Assembly: GCF_005280275.1 (NCBI RefSeq)
Contig: NZ_CP040021.1
Coordinates: 893,001-957,000 of the forward strand
Direction: 5' to 3'
Length of the DNA stretch: 64,000 nt
Origin: Salinivibrio kushneri
GTDB lineage: Bacteria; Pseudomonadota; Gammaproteobacteria; Enterobacterales; Vibrionaceae
The notes under the pieces are model-generated. The model saw only the letters and a list, made by a program, of their open reading frames with translations. It was not told the origin of the DNA and searched no databases. Shown here piece by piece: positions 46,298-55,610 of this stretch (the first letter of the stretch is position 1; the number at the start of each line of letters is the position of its first letter). The translations under genes and the position numbers were made by a program.

Positions 46298-46681
46298 TCA
46301 CACGGTTTTACGTTCTCCCGCTGTGGCTTGGCGAGTGGCTGGATCGTGATGATAATAATTCGACGCACGGCACTGCGGGCAGCGCTGCTCGGCAGCGTCT
46401 TTCATTAAATCATCCAGTGGAATGTCACTTTCACAATCGGCACACAAGCCATAAATCTCCAAATCCATGGCACATAAAGCCGCATCGACTTTTTCTAAAC
46501 GTTCACCGAGACATCGGATGGCGCCAGGTACCCCTTGGCTTTCTTTAATCAGATCCGAAATGGTGAGGTTTTCGCAATGCTTGTCCCAGTCTTCACGCAA
46601 TCGCGTGGTTAGTGTTGCTACTAGCTCAGTGCGTTCGCGGTTAAGTTCACGCCCCAGCTGAGCAAGGGTTGTTGTATCCAT
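46298..46681 (-). CDS. TraR/DksA-family zinc-finger protein
   Basis: A 127-residue protein with an N-terminal helical hairpin and a C-terminal four-cysteine zinc finger: CADC then CPQC (about 80-106). In E. coli DksA this shape enters the RNA polymerase secondary channel. The hairpin tip here lacks the DxxDxA motif that DksA needs for ppGpp-dependent action, as far as I can see, so it is a DksA-like protein of YbiI/YocK type. Monocistronic, with a terminator shared with the gene upstream. Stress role inferred only. Confidence 0.83.
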   Translation of the reverse strand: MDTTTLAQLGRELNRERTELVATLTTRLREDWDKHCENLTISDLIKESQGVPGAIRCLGERLEKVDAALCAMDLEIYGLCADCESDIPLDDLMKDAAEQRCPQCRASNYYHHDPATRQATAGERKTV

Positions 46682-46858
46682 GGTCAGTTCGCTTGATTGG
46701 CTAAAATGACGTTTATCATGACGCAGTCACACAAGTTGTTACCCTGATGTAAATCAAGGATTCAGTTAAAACCTTACAAATCGTCCGTTTTTAGCGCTGT
46801 TGACCTGAGCTATAGTAGCCGCTCACTGTTGTTATGCTGTTGTGAGTGAAGTAACAAA

Positions 46859-46978
46859 ATGGAACACGATTTTAAAGAGCCTTATAACGTTAAGTACTTC
46901 ATCGGCTTTTTGCTGGTATTGCTAATCCCGACCTTACCTGCCAGTCTCACCTGGCTTGGCATTATTTTTGGCGGCTAA
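46859..46978 (+). CDS. Short single-helix membrane protein (39 aa)
   Basis: An ATG-started frame of 39 codons, shorter than usual gene-calling limits. The product has a polar N-terminus (MEHDFKEPYNVKY) and then one long hydrophobic segment (FIGFLLVLLIPTLPASLTW), ending LGIIFGG. Composition and layout are those of a real small membrane protein rather than random DNA. The ribosome site is weak (GTGAAG about 10 bases upstream). It lies alone in the 420-base gap before ybaN. Family not recognised; conservation across relatives would decide. Confidence 0.5.
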   Translation: MEHDFKEPYNVKYFIGFLLVLLIPTLPASLTWLGIIFGG

Positions 46979-47104
46979 TCACCGCCTTGTTCACTTACCG
47001 CACCGTATTCCTGATCCGCCATCCTGTACCTCCATCGTCTCTGCCACTACACTTAGCGTGAGTAAACAAGCGCAACCATCGCGAATCGAGAGGTAATAGA
47101 GACT

Positions 47105-47512
47105 ATGCAGCAAGCACCGACAGCCGCATGGCGTTGGTTATGGAACGGATTAGGGTGGTTATGGGTCGCGCTGGGGGCGGCAGGCGCCTTTTTGCCGGTA
47201 CTCCCGACCACGCCGTTTTTGCTGCTCGCCAGTGGTTGCTTTATGCGAGGCTCTCCTCGTATCGCTAACTGGCTCCATGCCCACCCCACGTTTGGACCGA
47301 TATTGACCGATTGGTACCAAAAGCGCGCGATTAGTCGCAAAGTAAAACGACGCGCGACCGTCATGATAGTGGCAAGTTTCAGTTTCTCCATTTATATCGT
47401 CGGGGCGATGTGGCTGAAAGCGTTACTGATTACCTGCCTAATTGTGCTCTTATGCTGGTTTCTCCGCCTACCTGAAACGGAATCTGTTGCTGGCTCGGCC
47501 GAAAATTCATAA
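47105..47512 (+). CDS. ybaN: YbaN-family (DUF454) inner-membrane protein
   Basis: A 135-residue membrane protein with DUF454 signatures: [37 protein letters not shown] (first two helices) followed by [26 protein letters not shown] and two further helices. Function unknown. It lies 37 bases before apt, the same order as E. coli ybaN-apt-dnaX, and is probably the first gene of that transcript. A short loop rich in Arg/Lys (KVKRRATVM) should be cytoplasmic. Confidence 0.88.
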   Translation: MQQAPTAAWRWLWNGLGWLWVALGAAGAFLPVLPTTPFLLLASGCFMRGSPRIANWLHAHPTFGPILTDWYQKRAISRKVKRRATVMIVASFSFSIYIVGAMWLKALLITCLIVLLCWFLRLPETESVAGSAENS

Positions 47513-47549
47513 CATGGCGGTTTGCGTTTTTTATCGGCGAGAATTGGCC

Positions 47550-48095
47550 ATGAGCACCGACAGCTTGAATGTCATCAAACAAAGTATTCAAACCATCCCA
47601 GATTACCCCAAACCTGGCATCTTATTTCGCGATGTCACCAGCTTAATGGAAGACCCTGCTGCCTACCAAGCGACAATTGACGCCTTGGTGGCACAATATC
47701 GCGATCATGGATTTACCAAGGTGATTGGTACCGAGTCACGTGGCTTTTTATTCGGTGCGCCTCTGGCGCTTGCGCTAGGGCTCCCGTTTGTGCCAGTTCG
47801 CAAACCTGGCAAATTGCCACGCGCGGTGATCAGCGAAAACTACCAGCTGGAATACGGTGAAGATACCCTGGAAATCCATCGTGATGCGATTGGTGAGGGG
47901 GATAAAGTGCTGGTGATTGATGATCTACTGGCGACAGGCGGCACTATAGAAGCCACCGTGAAGTTGGTGCGCCGTTTAGGTGGCACCGTAGAACACGCTG
48001 GCTTTGTGATAAGCTTGCCGGATATCGGCGGGGAAGAAAAACTGGCCGCGCTTGGGATCAACGTTTATAGCTTGTGCGAATTTGCCGGTCATTAA
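47550..48095 (+). CDS. apt: Adenine phosphoribosyltransferase
   Basis: A 181-residue purine salvage enzyme: adenine + PRPP gives AMP + PPi. The PRPP-binding motif is [13 protein letters not shown] (about 122-134), and the adenine loop is [14 protein letters not shown] with RKPGKLPR. The N-terminus [24 protein letters not shown] aligns with E. coli Apt, so ATG 47550 is the start; the frame to 47442 overlaps ybaN and is rejected. 57 bases precede dnaX. Cytoplasmic dimer. Confidence 0.95.
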   Translation: MSTDSLNVIKQSIQTIPDYPKPGILFRDVTSLMEDPAAYQATIDALVAQYRDHGFTKVIGTESRGFLFGAPLALALGLPFVPVRKPGKLPRAVISENYQLEYGEDTLEIHRDAIGEGDKVLVIDDLLATGGTIEATVKLVRRLGGTVEHAGFVISLPDIGGEEKLAALGINVYSLCEFAGH

Positions 48096-48152
48096 TGCCA
48101 GGCTATGTGCAGGGTCTCGCGTTAGCCATAAGCATACAGGAAGCGAATTGAC

Positions 48153-50315
48153 ATGAGCTACCAAGTTCTCGCACGTAAGTGGCGACCCCATAATTTTGAG
48201 TCTGTTGCTGGTCAAAGTCATGTGCTCACGGCCTTGGCCAATGCGTTGGATCATGACCGCTTGCACCACGCATACTTGTTTAGTGGTACTCGCGGTGTGG
48301 GTAAAACCACTATTGCGCGTATTTTTGCCAAAGGGCTTAATTGTGAGCAGGGCGTGTCGTCATCGCCATGTGGACAGTGCGCAACCTGCCGTGAGATCGA
48401 CGAGGGCCGGTACGTTGACTTGCTGGAGATTGATGCCGCTTCTCGTACCAAGGTAGAAGACACGCGAGAGCTGCTCGATAACGTCCAGTACAAGCCTGCA
48501 CGTGGCCGTTATAAGGTGTACCTGATTGATGAGGTACACATGCTGTCGCGCCACAGCTTTAATGCATTGTTAAAAACGTTAGAAGAGCCGCCCGAATACG
48601 TGAAGTTTTTGCTGGCGACCACGGATCCACAAAAGCTACCGGTCACCATTTTATCGCGTTGCTTGCAGTTTCATTTAAAGCATTTTGACGCCAGTCAGAT
48701 CCAAACGCAGCTAGAGCATATTCTTGATCAAGAAGGTGTCGAGGCAGAGTCACGTGCGTTAATGCTATTGTCACGGGCGGCGGAAGGCAGTATGCGCGAC
48801 GCCTTGAGCTTGACTGATCAGGCGATTGCGCTGGGAAATGGCCAAATTAGCACCCAAGCAGTGGCAGAGATGCTAGGGACACTGAGTACCGATAACGCAC
48901 TCTTACTCCTTGAAGCCTTGGCGAACCATGATGCGGTCGAGTTGATGAACATGCTGACGCAGATTGCGCACGTCGGGGTGGAATGGGATGGCTTACTCAA
49001 AGAGTTAGCCAGTCAGCTTCACCATGTGGCGTTGGCTCAAGCACTGCCTCAGACGCATGATGACGACAGTGGTGAGCAAGCACGGATCCACGCCTTGGCC
49101 TCGCGACTTGCGCCACAAGATGTGCAGCTGTGTTACCAAATGGCACTGCAAGGACGGCAAGACCTGCCTTACGCCCCTGATGGGCGGGCGGGATTAGAAA
49201 TGGTCTTGCTGCGTATGTTGGCGTTTCAGCCGGTCAAAACCGTGCCGTATGAACCGGCTACCATATCGGTGCCGACACATGATCCCGCTTCTGTGTCACA
49301 GCAGCCGACAAAAAAAGATCCTTCGCAAGCGCTGAATGCATTAAAAGCGCAGGTCTCATCGGCCAGTGTGGCGTCGCCAAACCAAGTGCCACCAAGCCAT
49401 GCGCCTCAGCAGCCGATGGCAAAGACTGGCGCGGAGGAGCCCAGCATAGATGCGTCCGGCAGTGGGGCACGTGACGCGAGTGTCGTCGAGCAAAGCCAAC
49501 CGGTGGTCGAAGACTCGGTGCCGGATGCAGCGTCCGCGAGTGAGCCATCTGCCTCTTCGCCTGCCTCTAGCCTTATCCAGGCGCGTAATCAGCTGCGTAG
49601 TCGTATGAAACGTCAAGCTGATAAAACGGGAGATGGGGTAAAAAAGACGGGACGGACACCGGCCAAGACTGATGCGTTATCTGTGCTCGATCGCGTAGCG
49701 ACGGCGGCAGAGAGTGCATCGCCTGTGTCCGCCCCGGCGCATCAAACGGGCAATTCGACGTCAGCCCCCCAGCAGACATCGCATGGAAATACGATGTCGT
49801 CAGAGCCTTATCAATGGCGTCCTACCCAGACTGTGTCACAATCGCCTGAGGTCGTACCAACCCTGACCCCTAAGTCGATAAAGCAGGCGCTAGAGCATGA
49901 AAAAACGCCTGCCATGCGTGACAAACTGGTGGAGGAAACCAATGCGCAAGATCCTTGGTGTGCACTGGCAGACAGCTTGGACGTAGAGCGATTGGTCAAG
50001 CAAATGGCACTCAACGCGGCCATGTCCCAGCAAGGTGAGCAGGTACAGCTTATCTTACGCCCGGATCAATCGCACTTGAATACCGAAAAAGCCCAGCAGC
50101 AATTAACTCAGGCCTTGACGACGGCATTGGGTGCCCCCATAACCTTAGAGGTACAGCTCGGGGAATCGGGAATCACACCGTTAGAGCGGCGAGAGCAGCT
50201 CTATCAACAAAAATTAGCGCAGGCGACACACAGCCTGCATAATGATCCGAATGTCACTTTTATGCTTCAACGCTTTGCGGCGGAGTTAGAGGAAGACAGC
50301 ATTCGACCAATTTAA
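48153..50315 (+). CDS. dnaX: DNA polymerase III subunits tau and gamma
   Basis: A 720-residue clamp-loader subunit (tau). Domain I carries Walker A GTRGVGKTT (about 45-53), the zinc-binding cysteines of CEQG...CGQCATC (about 64-79), and the Walker B-like LIDEVHMLS. Residues about 370-560 form a low-complexity linker rich in Ser, Ala, Pro and Gln. The C-terminal domains (about 590-720) bind DnaB and the polymerase alpha chain. A slippery A AAA AAG at 49640-49646 can yield a short gamma protein. Tau is longer than the E. coli 643 residues because of the linker. Part of apt-dnaX-ybaB-recR. Confidence 0.95.
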   Translation: MSYQVLARKWRPHNFESVAGQSHVLTALANALDHDRLHHAYLFSGTRGVGKTTIARIFAKGLNCEQGVSSSPCGQCATCREIDEGRYVDLLEIDAASRTKVEDTRELLDNVQYKPARGRYKVYLIDEVHMLSRHSFNALLKTLEEPPEYVKFLLATTDPQKLPVTILSRCLQFHLKHFDASQIQTQLEHILDQEGVEAESRALMLLSRAAEGSMRDALSLTDQAIALGNGQISTQAVAEMLGTLSTDNALLLLEALANHDAVELMNMLTQIAHVGVEWDGLLKELASQLHHVALAQALPQTHDDDSGEQARIHALASRLAPQDVQLCYQMALQGRQDLPYAPDGRAGLEMVLLRMLAFQPVKTVPYEPATISVPTHDPASVSQQPTKKDPSQALNALKAQVSSASVASPNQVPPSHAPQQPMAKTGAEEPSIDASGSGARDASVVEQSQPVVEDSVPDAASASEPSASSPASSLIQARNQLRSRMKRQADKTGDGVKKTGRTPAKTDALSVLDRVATAAESASPVSAPAHQTGNSTSAPQQTSHGNTMSSEPYQWRPTQTVSQSPEVVPTLTPKSIKQALEHEKTPAMRDKLVEETNAQDPWCALADSLDVERLVKQMALNAAMSQQGEQVQLILRPDQSHLNTEKAQQQLTQALTTALGAPITLEVQLGESGITPLERREQLYQQKLAQATHSLHNDPNVTFMLQRFAAELEEDSIRPI
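49628..49672 (+). promoter_or_regulatory. Programmed -1 frameshift element in dnaX
   Basis: The heptamer A AAA AAG (49640-49646) is in the right phase: the zero frame reads GTA AAA AAG (codons 496-498). GGGAG at 49628-49632, an anti-SD stimulator, lies 7 bases upstream, near E. coli's AGGGAG at 10. After a -1 slip eight codons (DGTDTGQD) lead to a TGA at 49670-49672, giving a gamma protein of about 506 residues. No strong 3' stem-loop was found by eye. Confidence 0.7.
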
Positions 50316-50339
50316 GACACCTAACCAAGAGAGAGAATT

Positions 50340-50669
50340 ATGTTTGGTAAAGGCGGCATGGGTAACATGATGAAGCAGGCGCAGCAAATGCAAGAGCGCA
50401 TGCAGAAAGTACAAGAAGAAATTGCCAGCATGGAAGTGACAGGCGAAGCGGGCGCAGGCATGGTGAAAGTCACCATGACAGGCAGCCACAGCATCCGTCG
50501 TGTCGACATCGACGATAGCTTGATGGAAGATGATAAAGACATGCTGGAAGACTTGATCGCGGCCGCATTCAACGATGCTGCCCGTCGTGTTGAGGAGCAG
50601 CAAAAAGAGAAAATGGCGGACGTGACAGGCGGTATGCAGTTACCACCAGGCATGAAAATGCCATTTTAA
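50340..50669 (+). CDS. ybaB: YbaB/EbfC nucleoid-associated protein
   Basis: A 109-residue DNA-binding protein. It opens [20 protein letters not shown] with a coiled helix ([13 protein letters not shown]), then the beta strands [21 protein letters not shown] and the closing helix [21 protein letters not shown]. Dimers shaped like tweezers bind DNA. It is placed between dnaX and recR as in most Gammaproteobacteria, with 24 bases before it and only 3 bases after, so it belongs to the dnaX-ybaB-recR operon. Confidence 0.95.
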   Translation: MFGKGGMGNMMKQAQQMQERMQKVQEEIASMEVTGEAGAGMVKVTMTGSHSIRRVDIDDSLMEDDKDMLEDLIAAAFNDAARRVEEQQKEKMADVTGGMQLPPGMKMPF

Positions 50670-50672
50670 TCT

Positions 50673-51281
50673 ATGCGCACCAGCCAGTTACTTGAACAAC
50701 TGATGGACTCGCTGCGTTGTTTGCCCGGGGTGGGCCCTAAATCAGCGCAGCGGATGGCCTACCACCTATTGCAACGAAATCGCCAAGGTGGACTGGCTCT
50801 CGCGCAAGCACTGAGCACGGCAATGACAGACATTGGCCACTGCAGCCAATGTCGAACCTTTACCGAGCAAGACGTGTGTGCGATTTGCGATAACCCGAAA
50901 CGCCAAGAAACCGGGTTGATCTGTGTGGTTGAAAGCCCGGCAGACATTTCGGCCGTCGAGGCGACTGGGCAGTACGCTGGGCGCTATTTTGTCTTGATGG
51001 GGCATCTGTCACCGCTTGATGGCATTGGTCCGGCAGACATTGGCCTTGATGTGCTAGAAAAGCGTTTGCAGCACGAACCGATTCAAGAGCTTATTTTGGC
51101 GACCAATCCAACGGTGGAAGGCGAGGCGACGGCGCAATACATCGCTGAGCTTTGCCAAGAGCACCAAGTGGGTGCCAGCCGTATCGCACATGGCGTGCCC
51201 ATGGGCGGCGAGCTTGAACTGGTCGACGGTACGACACTGTCTCATTCGATTATCGGTCGCCAGCAGTTGAAATATCGCTAG
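50673..51281 (+). CDS. recR: Recombination mediator RecR
   Basis: A 202-residue protein that with RecO (and RecF) loads RecA on gapped DNA. The helix-hairpin-helix is [21 protein letters not shown] (split near residues 13-33), the zinc finger has [21 protein letters not shown], and the TOPRIM domain has [21 protein letters not shown]. Only 3 bases separate it from ybaB, so it is translationally coupled. The C-terminus [19 protein letters not shown] is fully conserved. Cytoplasmic ring-shaped tetramer. Confidence 0.95.
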   Translation: MRTSQLLEQLMDSLRCLPGVGPKSAQRMAYHLLQRNRQGGLALAQALSTAMTDIGHCSQCRTFTEQDVCAICDNPKRQETGLICVVESPADISAVEATGQYAGRYFVLMGHLSPLDGIGPADIGLDVLEKRLQHEPIQELILATNPTVEGEATAQYIAELCQEHQVGASRIAHGVPMGGELELVDGTTLSHSIIGRQQLKYR

Positions 51282-51315
51282 AAGCGCCTGCCGTGCCCAA
51301 GAGACCGCACCTACC

Positions 51316-51372
51316 GGTTGTGACATTGTCTTCCTCCGCGAGGGGCCGAAAGACAATGTGGCAACACCAACC
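51316..51372. repeat. Large hairpin between recR and htpG
   Basis: ACATTGTCTT (51323-51332) pairs perfectly with AAGACAATGT (51350-51359), and the outer GGTTG (51316-51320) can pair with CAACC (51368-51372). The inside can form a second small stem (CCTC/GAGG). There is no T-run after it. It lies 35 bases after recR and before the terminator at 51409. It could protect the recR mRNA end or be part of a small RNA. Confidence 0.45.
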
Positions 51373-51408
51373 GTCAAAGCAGCGATGTCAATCACGCTAC
51401 TGACTTGC

Positions 51409-51440
51409 AAAGCCTAGCCTCTGGTTAGGCTTTTCTTTTT
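51409..51440 (+). terminator. Terminator downstream of recR
   Basis: AAAGCCTA (51409-51416) pairs with TAGGCTTT (51426-51433), followed by TCTTTTTC. It ends the dnaX-ybaB-recR transcript before htpG. Confidence 0.8.
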
Positions 51441-51524
51441 CTATGGTTTATAGCCTCAGCCTGTGTGATATACCTCGAGTGTCGGCAACTTAACACTAAC
51501 TGGCTTATATTTGACCACTTAGGC

Positions 51525-51553
51525 CTTGAAAGCGTGGTACCGGATCCCTATAT
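51525..51553 (+). promoter_or_regulatory. Sigma-32 heat-shock promoter of htpG
   Basis: CTTGAAA (51525-51531) and CCCTATAT (51546-51553) with a 14-base spacer closely match the E. coli sigma-32 pattern CTTGAAA-N(11-16)-CCCCATnT. The gene downstream encodes a known heat-shock chaperone, so the match is meaningful. It leaves a leader of about 75-80 bases. Confidence 0.8.
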
Positions 51554-51638
51554 CCAAGGAGACTGAGTAACGAATTCATTGAAACGTGGGCATCGAGTCC
51601 ACGTCGCCATTAATCCTCATAGTGTTAGGTAGATTGAC

Positions 51639-53534
51639 ATGAGCGTGAAAACCCCAGAAAAACATCAGTTTGGTTCTGATACTTCCAAATTGCTGCAGTT
51701 GATGATCCACTCTCTCTACTCAAACAAAGAGATTTTCCTGCGAGAGCTGGTGTCAAACGCGTCAGATGCTGCTGACAAGCTGCGCTTTAAAGCATTGTCC
51801 GCGCCAGAGCTTTATGAAAGCGACGGTGACCTGCGCGTTCGTCTTTCCTTTGATAGTGATGCCGGTACGTTAACTGTCTCAGACAATGGTATTGGTATGA
51901 GCCGTGATGACGTCATCGCTAACCTCGGTACCATTGCCAAATCTGGCACAGAAGAGTTTCTTAAACAGCTTAACGAAGATCAAAGCAAAGACTCGAACCT
52001 GATTGGCCAATTCGGGGTCGGTTTTTACTCTGCCTTTATTGTCGCTGACAAGGTAACCGTGTGCACTCGCGCGGCGGGTCTTGCGGCCGACGAGGCAGTG
52101 CAGTGGGAGTCAACCGGTGAAGGTGAGTATACCCTAGAGCCTATCAGCAAAGCAGAGCGTGGCACTGAAATTACGCTGCATCTTAAAGACGACGAGAAAG
52201 AATTCCTCAATGATTGGCGTCTCCGTGAGGTGATCGGTAAATACTCCGACCATATCGGTATACCGGTAGAAATGTGGACGCAAGAGAAAGACGAGGAAGG
52301 TAACGAGACGGGCGAAGGTAAGTGGGAACAAGTCAACAAAGCGCAAGCGCTTTGGACCCGTGCTAAGTCAGATATCTCGGCAGACGAATACAAAGAGTTC
52401 TATAAACATGTGTCCCATGACTTCGCCGAACCGCTGACCTGGAGCCATAACCGCGTCGAAGGTAAAAACGACTACACCAGCTTGTTGTATATCCCGTCCA
52501 AAGCCCCATGGGATCTTTACAACCGCGAGCACAAACATGGACTGAAACTCTATGTACAACGCGTCTTTATCATGGATGATGCGTCACAGTTCATGCCAAG
52601 CTACTTGCGCTTTGTCCGTGGTTTGATTGACTCTAACGATTTACCACTTAACGTCTCGCGTGAAATTCTGCAAGACAACAAGATCACGCAGTCACTGCGT
52701 GGTGCATGTACCAAGCGTGTGTTGTCGATGCTAGAAAAACTGGCTAAAAACGATGCGGAGAAGTATCAGACGTTTTGGCGTGAATTTGGCTTGGTGATGA
52801 AAGAAGGGCCAGCGGAAGATTTCAGCAATAAAGAAAAAATTGCTGGCTTGCTGCGCTTTGCCTCAACGCATGAAGACAGCGCTGAGCAGACCGTCTCCTT
52901 GGCCGACTACGTGTCGCGCATGAAAGAAGAGCAAGACAAGATCTACTATATCACCGCGGATAGCTACAATGCGGCCAAGCACAGCCCGCACTTGGAGCAG
53001 TTTAAAGCCAAAGGCATCGAAGTTATCTTGATGTATGACCGCATCGATGAGTGGTTGATGAGCTACCTGACCGAGTTTGATGGTAAGTCGTTCCAGGCAA
53101 TCACCAAGGCAGACCTCGATCTGAGCCAATTCGATGATGAAGAAGCAAAAGCAGAGCGTGAAGAAACCGAAAAAGCCTTTGCGTCTGTGATTGAGCGAGT
53201 AAAATCGCACCTAGGTGAGCGTGTTAAAGATGTGCGTACCACCTTTAAGCTCTCTGGCACACCGGCGGTGGTAGTGACCGATCAGTTTGAGATGGGCACG
53301 CAAATGGCGAAGCTTCTTGAGGCGGCTGGTCAGCAAGCGCCTGATGTGAAGTACATCTTTGAACTGAACCCAGAGCACGATCTGGTTAAGCGCATGGCGG
53401 ATGAGAGCGATGAGCAAAAATTCGGTACCTGGGTAGAAATGCTGCTGGGTCAAGCGATGCTGGCAGAGAAAGGCAGCATGGACGATCCGTCAGACTTCTT
53501 GGCCTCGGTCAACCAGCTTCTGACTAAGGTATAA
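51639..53534 (+). CDS. htpG: Hsp90-family chaperone HtpG
   Basis: A 631-residue cytoplasmic chaperone. The N-terminal ATPase of GHKL type has [14 protein letters not shown] (catalytic Glu in LRELVSNA), DNGIGM and [14 protein letters not shown]. The middle domain has [42 protein letters not shown] as the family marker, mentioned here in parts. The C-terminal dimerisation domain ends with [10 protein letters not shown]. There is no MEEVD tail, as expected for bacteria. It is monocistronic, with a sigma-32 promoter and a terminator after it. Confidence 0.96.
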   Translation: MSVKTPEKHQFGSDTSKLLQLMIHSLYSNKEIFLRELVSNASDAADKLRFKALSAPELYESDGDLRVRLSFDSDAGTLTVSDNGIGMSRDDVIANLGTIAKSGTEEFLKQLNEDQSKDSNLIGQFGVGFYSAFIVADKVTVCTRAAGLAADEAVQWESTGEGEYTLEPISKAERGTEITLHLKDDEKEFLNDWRLREVIGKYSDHIGIPVEMWTQEKDEEGNETGEGKWEQVNKAQALWTRAKSDISADEYKEFYKHVSHDFAEPLTWSHNRVEGKNDYTSLLYIPSKAPWDLYNREHKHGLKLYVQRVFIMDDASQFMPSYLRFVRGLIDSNDLPLNVSREILQDNKITQSLRGACTKRVLSMLEKLAKNDAEKYQTFWREFGLVMKEGPAEDFSNKEKIAGLLRFASTHEDSAEQTVSLADYVSRMKEEQDKIYYITADSYNAAKHSPHLEQFKAKGIEVILMYDRIDEWLMSYLTEFDGKSFQAITKADLDLSQFDDEEAKAEREETEKAFASVIERVKSHLGERVKDVRTTFKLSGTPAVVVTDQFEMGTQMAKLLEAAGQQAPDVKYIFELNPEHDLVKRMADESDEQKFGTWVEMLLGQAMLAEKGSMDDPSDFLASVNQLLTKV

Positions 53535-53577
53535 TCGACAGGCGATTGTCGAGACCACATACTGAATGACTATCGAA

Positions 53578-53606
53578 CAAGCCCGGCCGGATTGCCGGGC
53601 TTGATA
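53578..53606 (+). terminator. Hairpin after htpG
   Basis: GCCCGGC (53581-53587) pairs with GCCGGGC (53594-53600). The T-tract is short (TTGAT), so termination may be incomplete. Confidence 0.6.
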
Positions 53607-53670
53607 GCGTTTAGTTAAGCGTGTATGTTTCGTGTCTTTGCGAATATAGACGCAGTTTAACGAAACCTAA

Positions 53671-54336
<666 letters not shown>

Positions 54337-54401
54337 ACCCGGCTCAAGGTGTCGCGCGTTTACGTGCTGACACAGGTTGTCATCGGTATTGCTGATAGTA
54401 G

Positions 54402-54438
54402 AAACCGGAGCTGACGATTAGTCGCTCCGGTTTTTTTG
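54402..54438 (+). terminator. Terminator after adk
   Basis: ACCGGAGC (54404-54411) pairs with GCTCCGGT (54424-54431), extended by GAC/GTC inside, and followed by seven T's. Confidence 0.9.
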
Positions 54439-54546
54439 TGGCAAGCTACGCGTCATTCTCCAAACAATTTAATCAGATACGTTAAATTGGAAAGGTACAA
54501 CAAAAATACTGGGCTCGTGGCCGAGCCAAAGCCAAGGACAACAAAC

Positions 54547-55521
54547 ATGACCGAAAAGCATAACCAAGTTGGCGTACTTCTGGTCAACCTGGGAACCCCA
54601 GATGCGCCTACTTCTTCTTCTGTAAAGCGCTTTTTATCTGAATTTCTGCATGATCATCGGGTGGTCGATTTAACGCGTTGGTTGTGGTGCCCACTGCTGC
54701 ATGGTGTGATTCTCCCGGTACGCTCTCCCAAGGTGGCTAAGCTCTATCAAAGTGTTTGGATGGACGAGGGCTCACCGCTGATGGTGTATGCCACACGCCA
54801 GCGTGATGCCTTAGCCAACAAGTCGGGATTACCCGTTGCCCTAGGAATGACCTATGGTTCCCCGTCGATTACGGATGGTATAGAGAAACTGCAGCAACAA
54901 GGCTGTGAAAAGGTCATGGTTTTGCCCTTGTATCCGCAATACTCTGCGACCACCACCGCCGCGGTATTTGATAAAGTTGCCAAATCCCTCAAAGGACGCC
55001 CCTTGCTGCCTGAGCTTCGCTTTGTGCATCACTATCACGATCATCCAGCATATCAATCCGCATTGGCAGACTCCGTGCAGCGACACTGGGATAAGCATGG
55101 CAAGGGCGATCTCTTACTGTGTTCATACCATGGGATCCCGCAACGCTTTGCCGATAACGGCGATCCGTACCCGCAACACTGTGAACAAACCACAGCATTG
55201 TTGCAGGCGGAACTCGGGCTCCCCGATCAGGCGATCATGATGAGCTACCAATCGCGTTTTGGGCGTGAAGAATGGCTTAAGCCTTACACGGATAAAACCT
55301 TGGAAGCGCTGCCCGCGAAAGGGGTTAAAACCCTCGATATCATGACGCCAGCCTTTTCTTCTGACTGTTTGGAAACCTTGGAAGAAATTGCTGGCGAGTG
55401 TCGGGATATCTTTCTAGAAGCGGGTGGCGAAGCCTTTCGTTTTATCCCATGCTTAAACGATGATGAGGCGCATATTGAGTTAATGGCGACGCTGGTGGCA
55501 GAGCATACCCAAGGGTGGTAG
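54547..55521 (+). CDS. hemH: Ferrochelatase
   Basis: A 324-residue enzyme that inserts Fe(II) into protoporphyrin IX, the last step of haem synthesis. The metal-site His is in [13 protein letters not shown] and the Glu in [12 protein letters not shown]. The start [14 protein letters not shown] is characteristic. AAGGA at 54535-54539 fits ATG 54547; the frame from 54436 runs through the adk terminator and is rejected. It stands between adk and gsk as in E. coli, where aes intervenes; no aes is seen here. Probably membrane-associated, facing the cytoplasm. Confidence 0.94.
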   Translation: MTEKHNQVGVLLVNLGTPDAPTSSSVKRFLSEFLHDHRVVDLTRWLWCPLLHGVILPVRSPKVAKLYQSVWMDEGSPLMVYATRQRDALANKSGLPVALGMTYGSPSITDGIEKLQQQGCEKVMVLPLYPQYSATTTAAVFDKVAKSLKGRPLLPELRFVHHYHDHPAYQSALADSVQRHWDKHGKGDLLLCSYHGIPQRFADNGDPYPQHCEQTTALLQAELGLPDQAIMMSYQSRFGREEWLKPYTDKTLEALPAKGVKTLDIMTPAFSSDCLETLEEIAGECRDIFLEAGGEAFRFIPCLNDDEAHIELMATLVAEHTQGW

Positions 55522-55610
55522 ACAGATAAAATTCGTTTCTCCAACGCTATGCAGGCGCAAATTCTGTGGTAGAATTCGCGCCTCCCTTCCATTAGCTAGT
55601 TACACGAACC

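Noticed and set aside
49306-49317. Second A-run in dnaX (ACA AAA AAA GAT) as a frameshift site.
   Set aside because: The -1 frame stays open for a long distance after it and there is no SD-like element at a suitable distance; the A AAA AAG site at 49640 has a nearby stop and stimulator.
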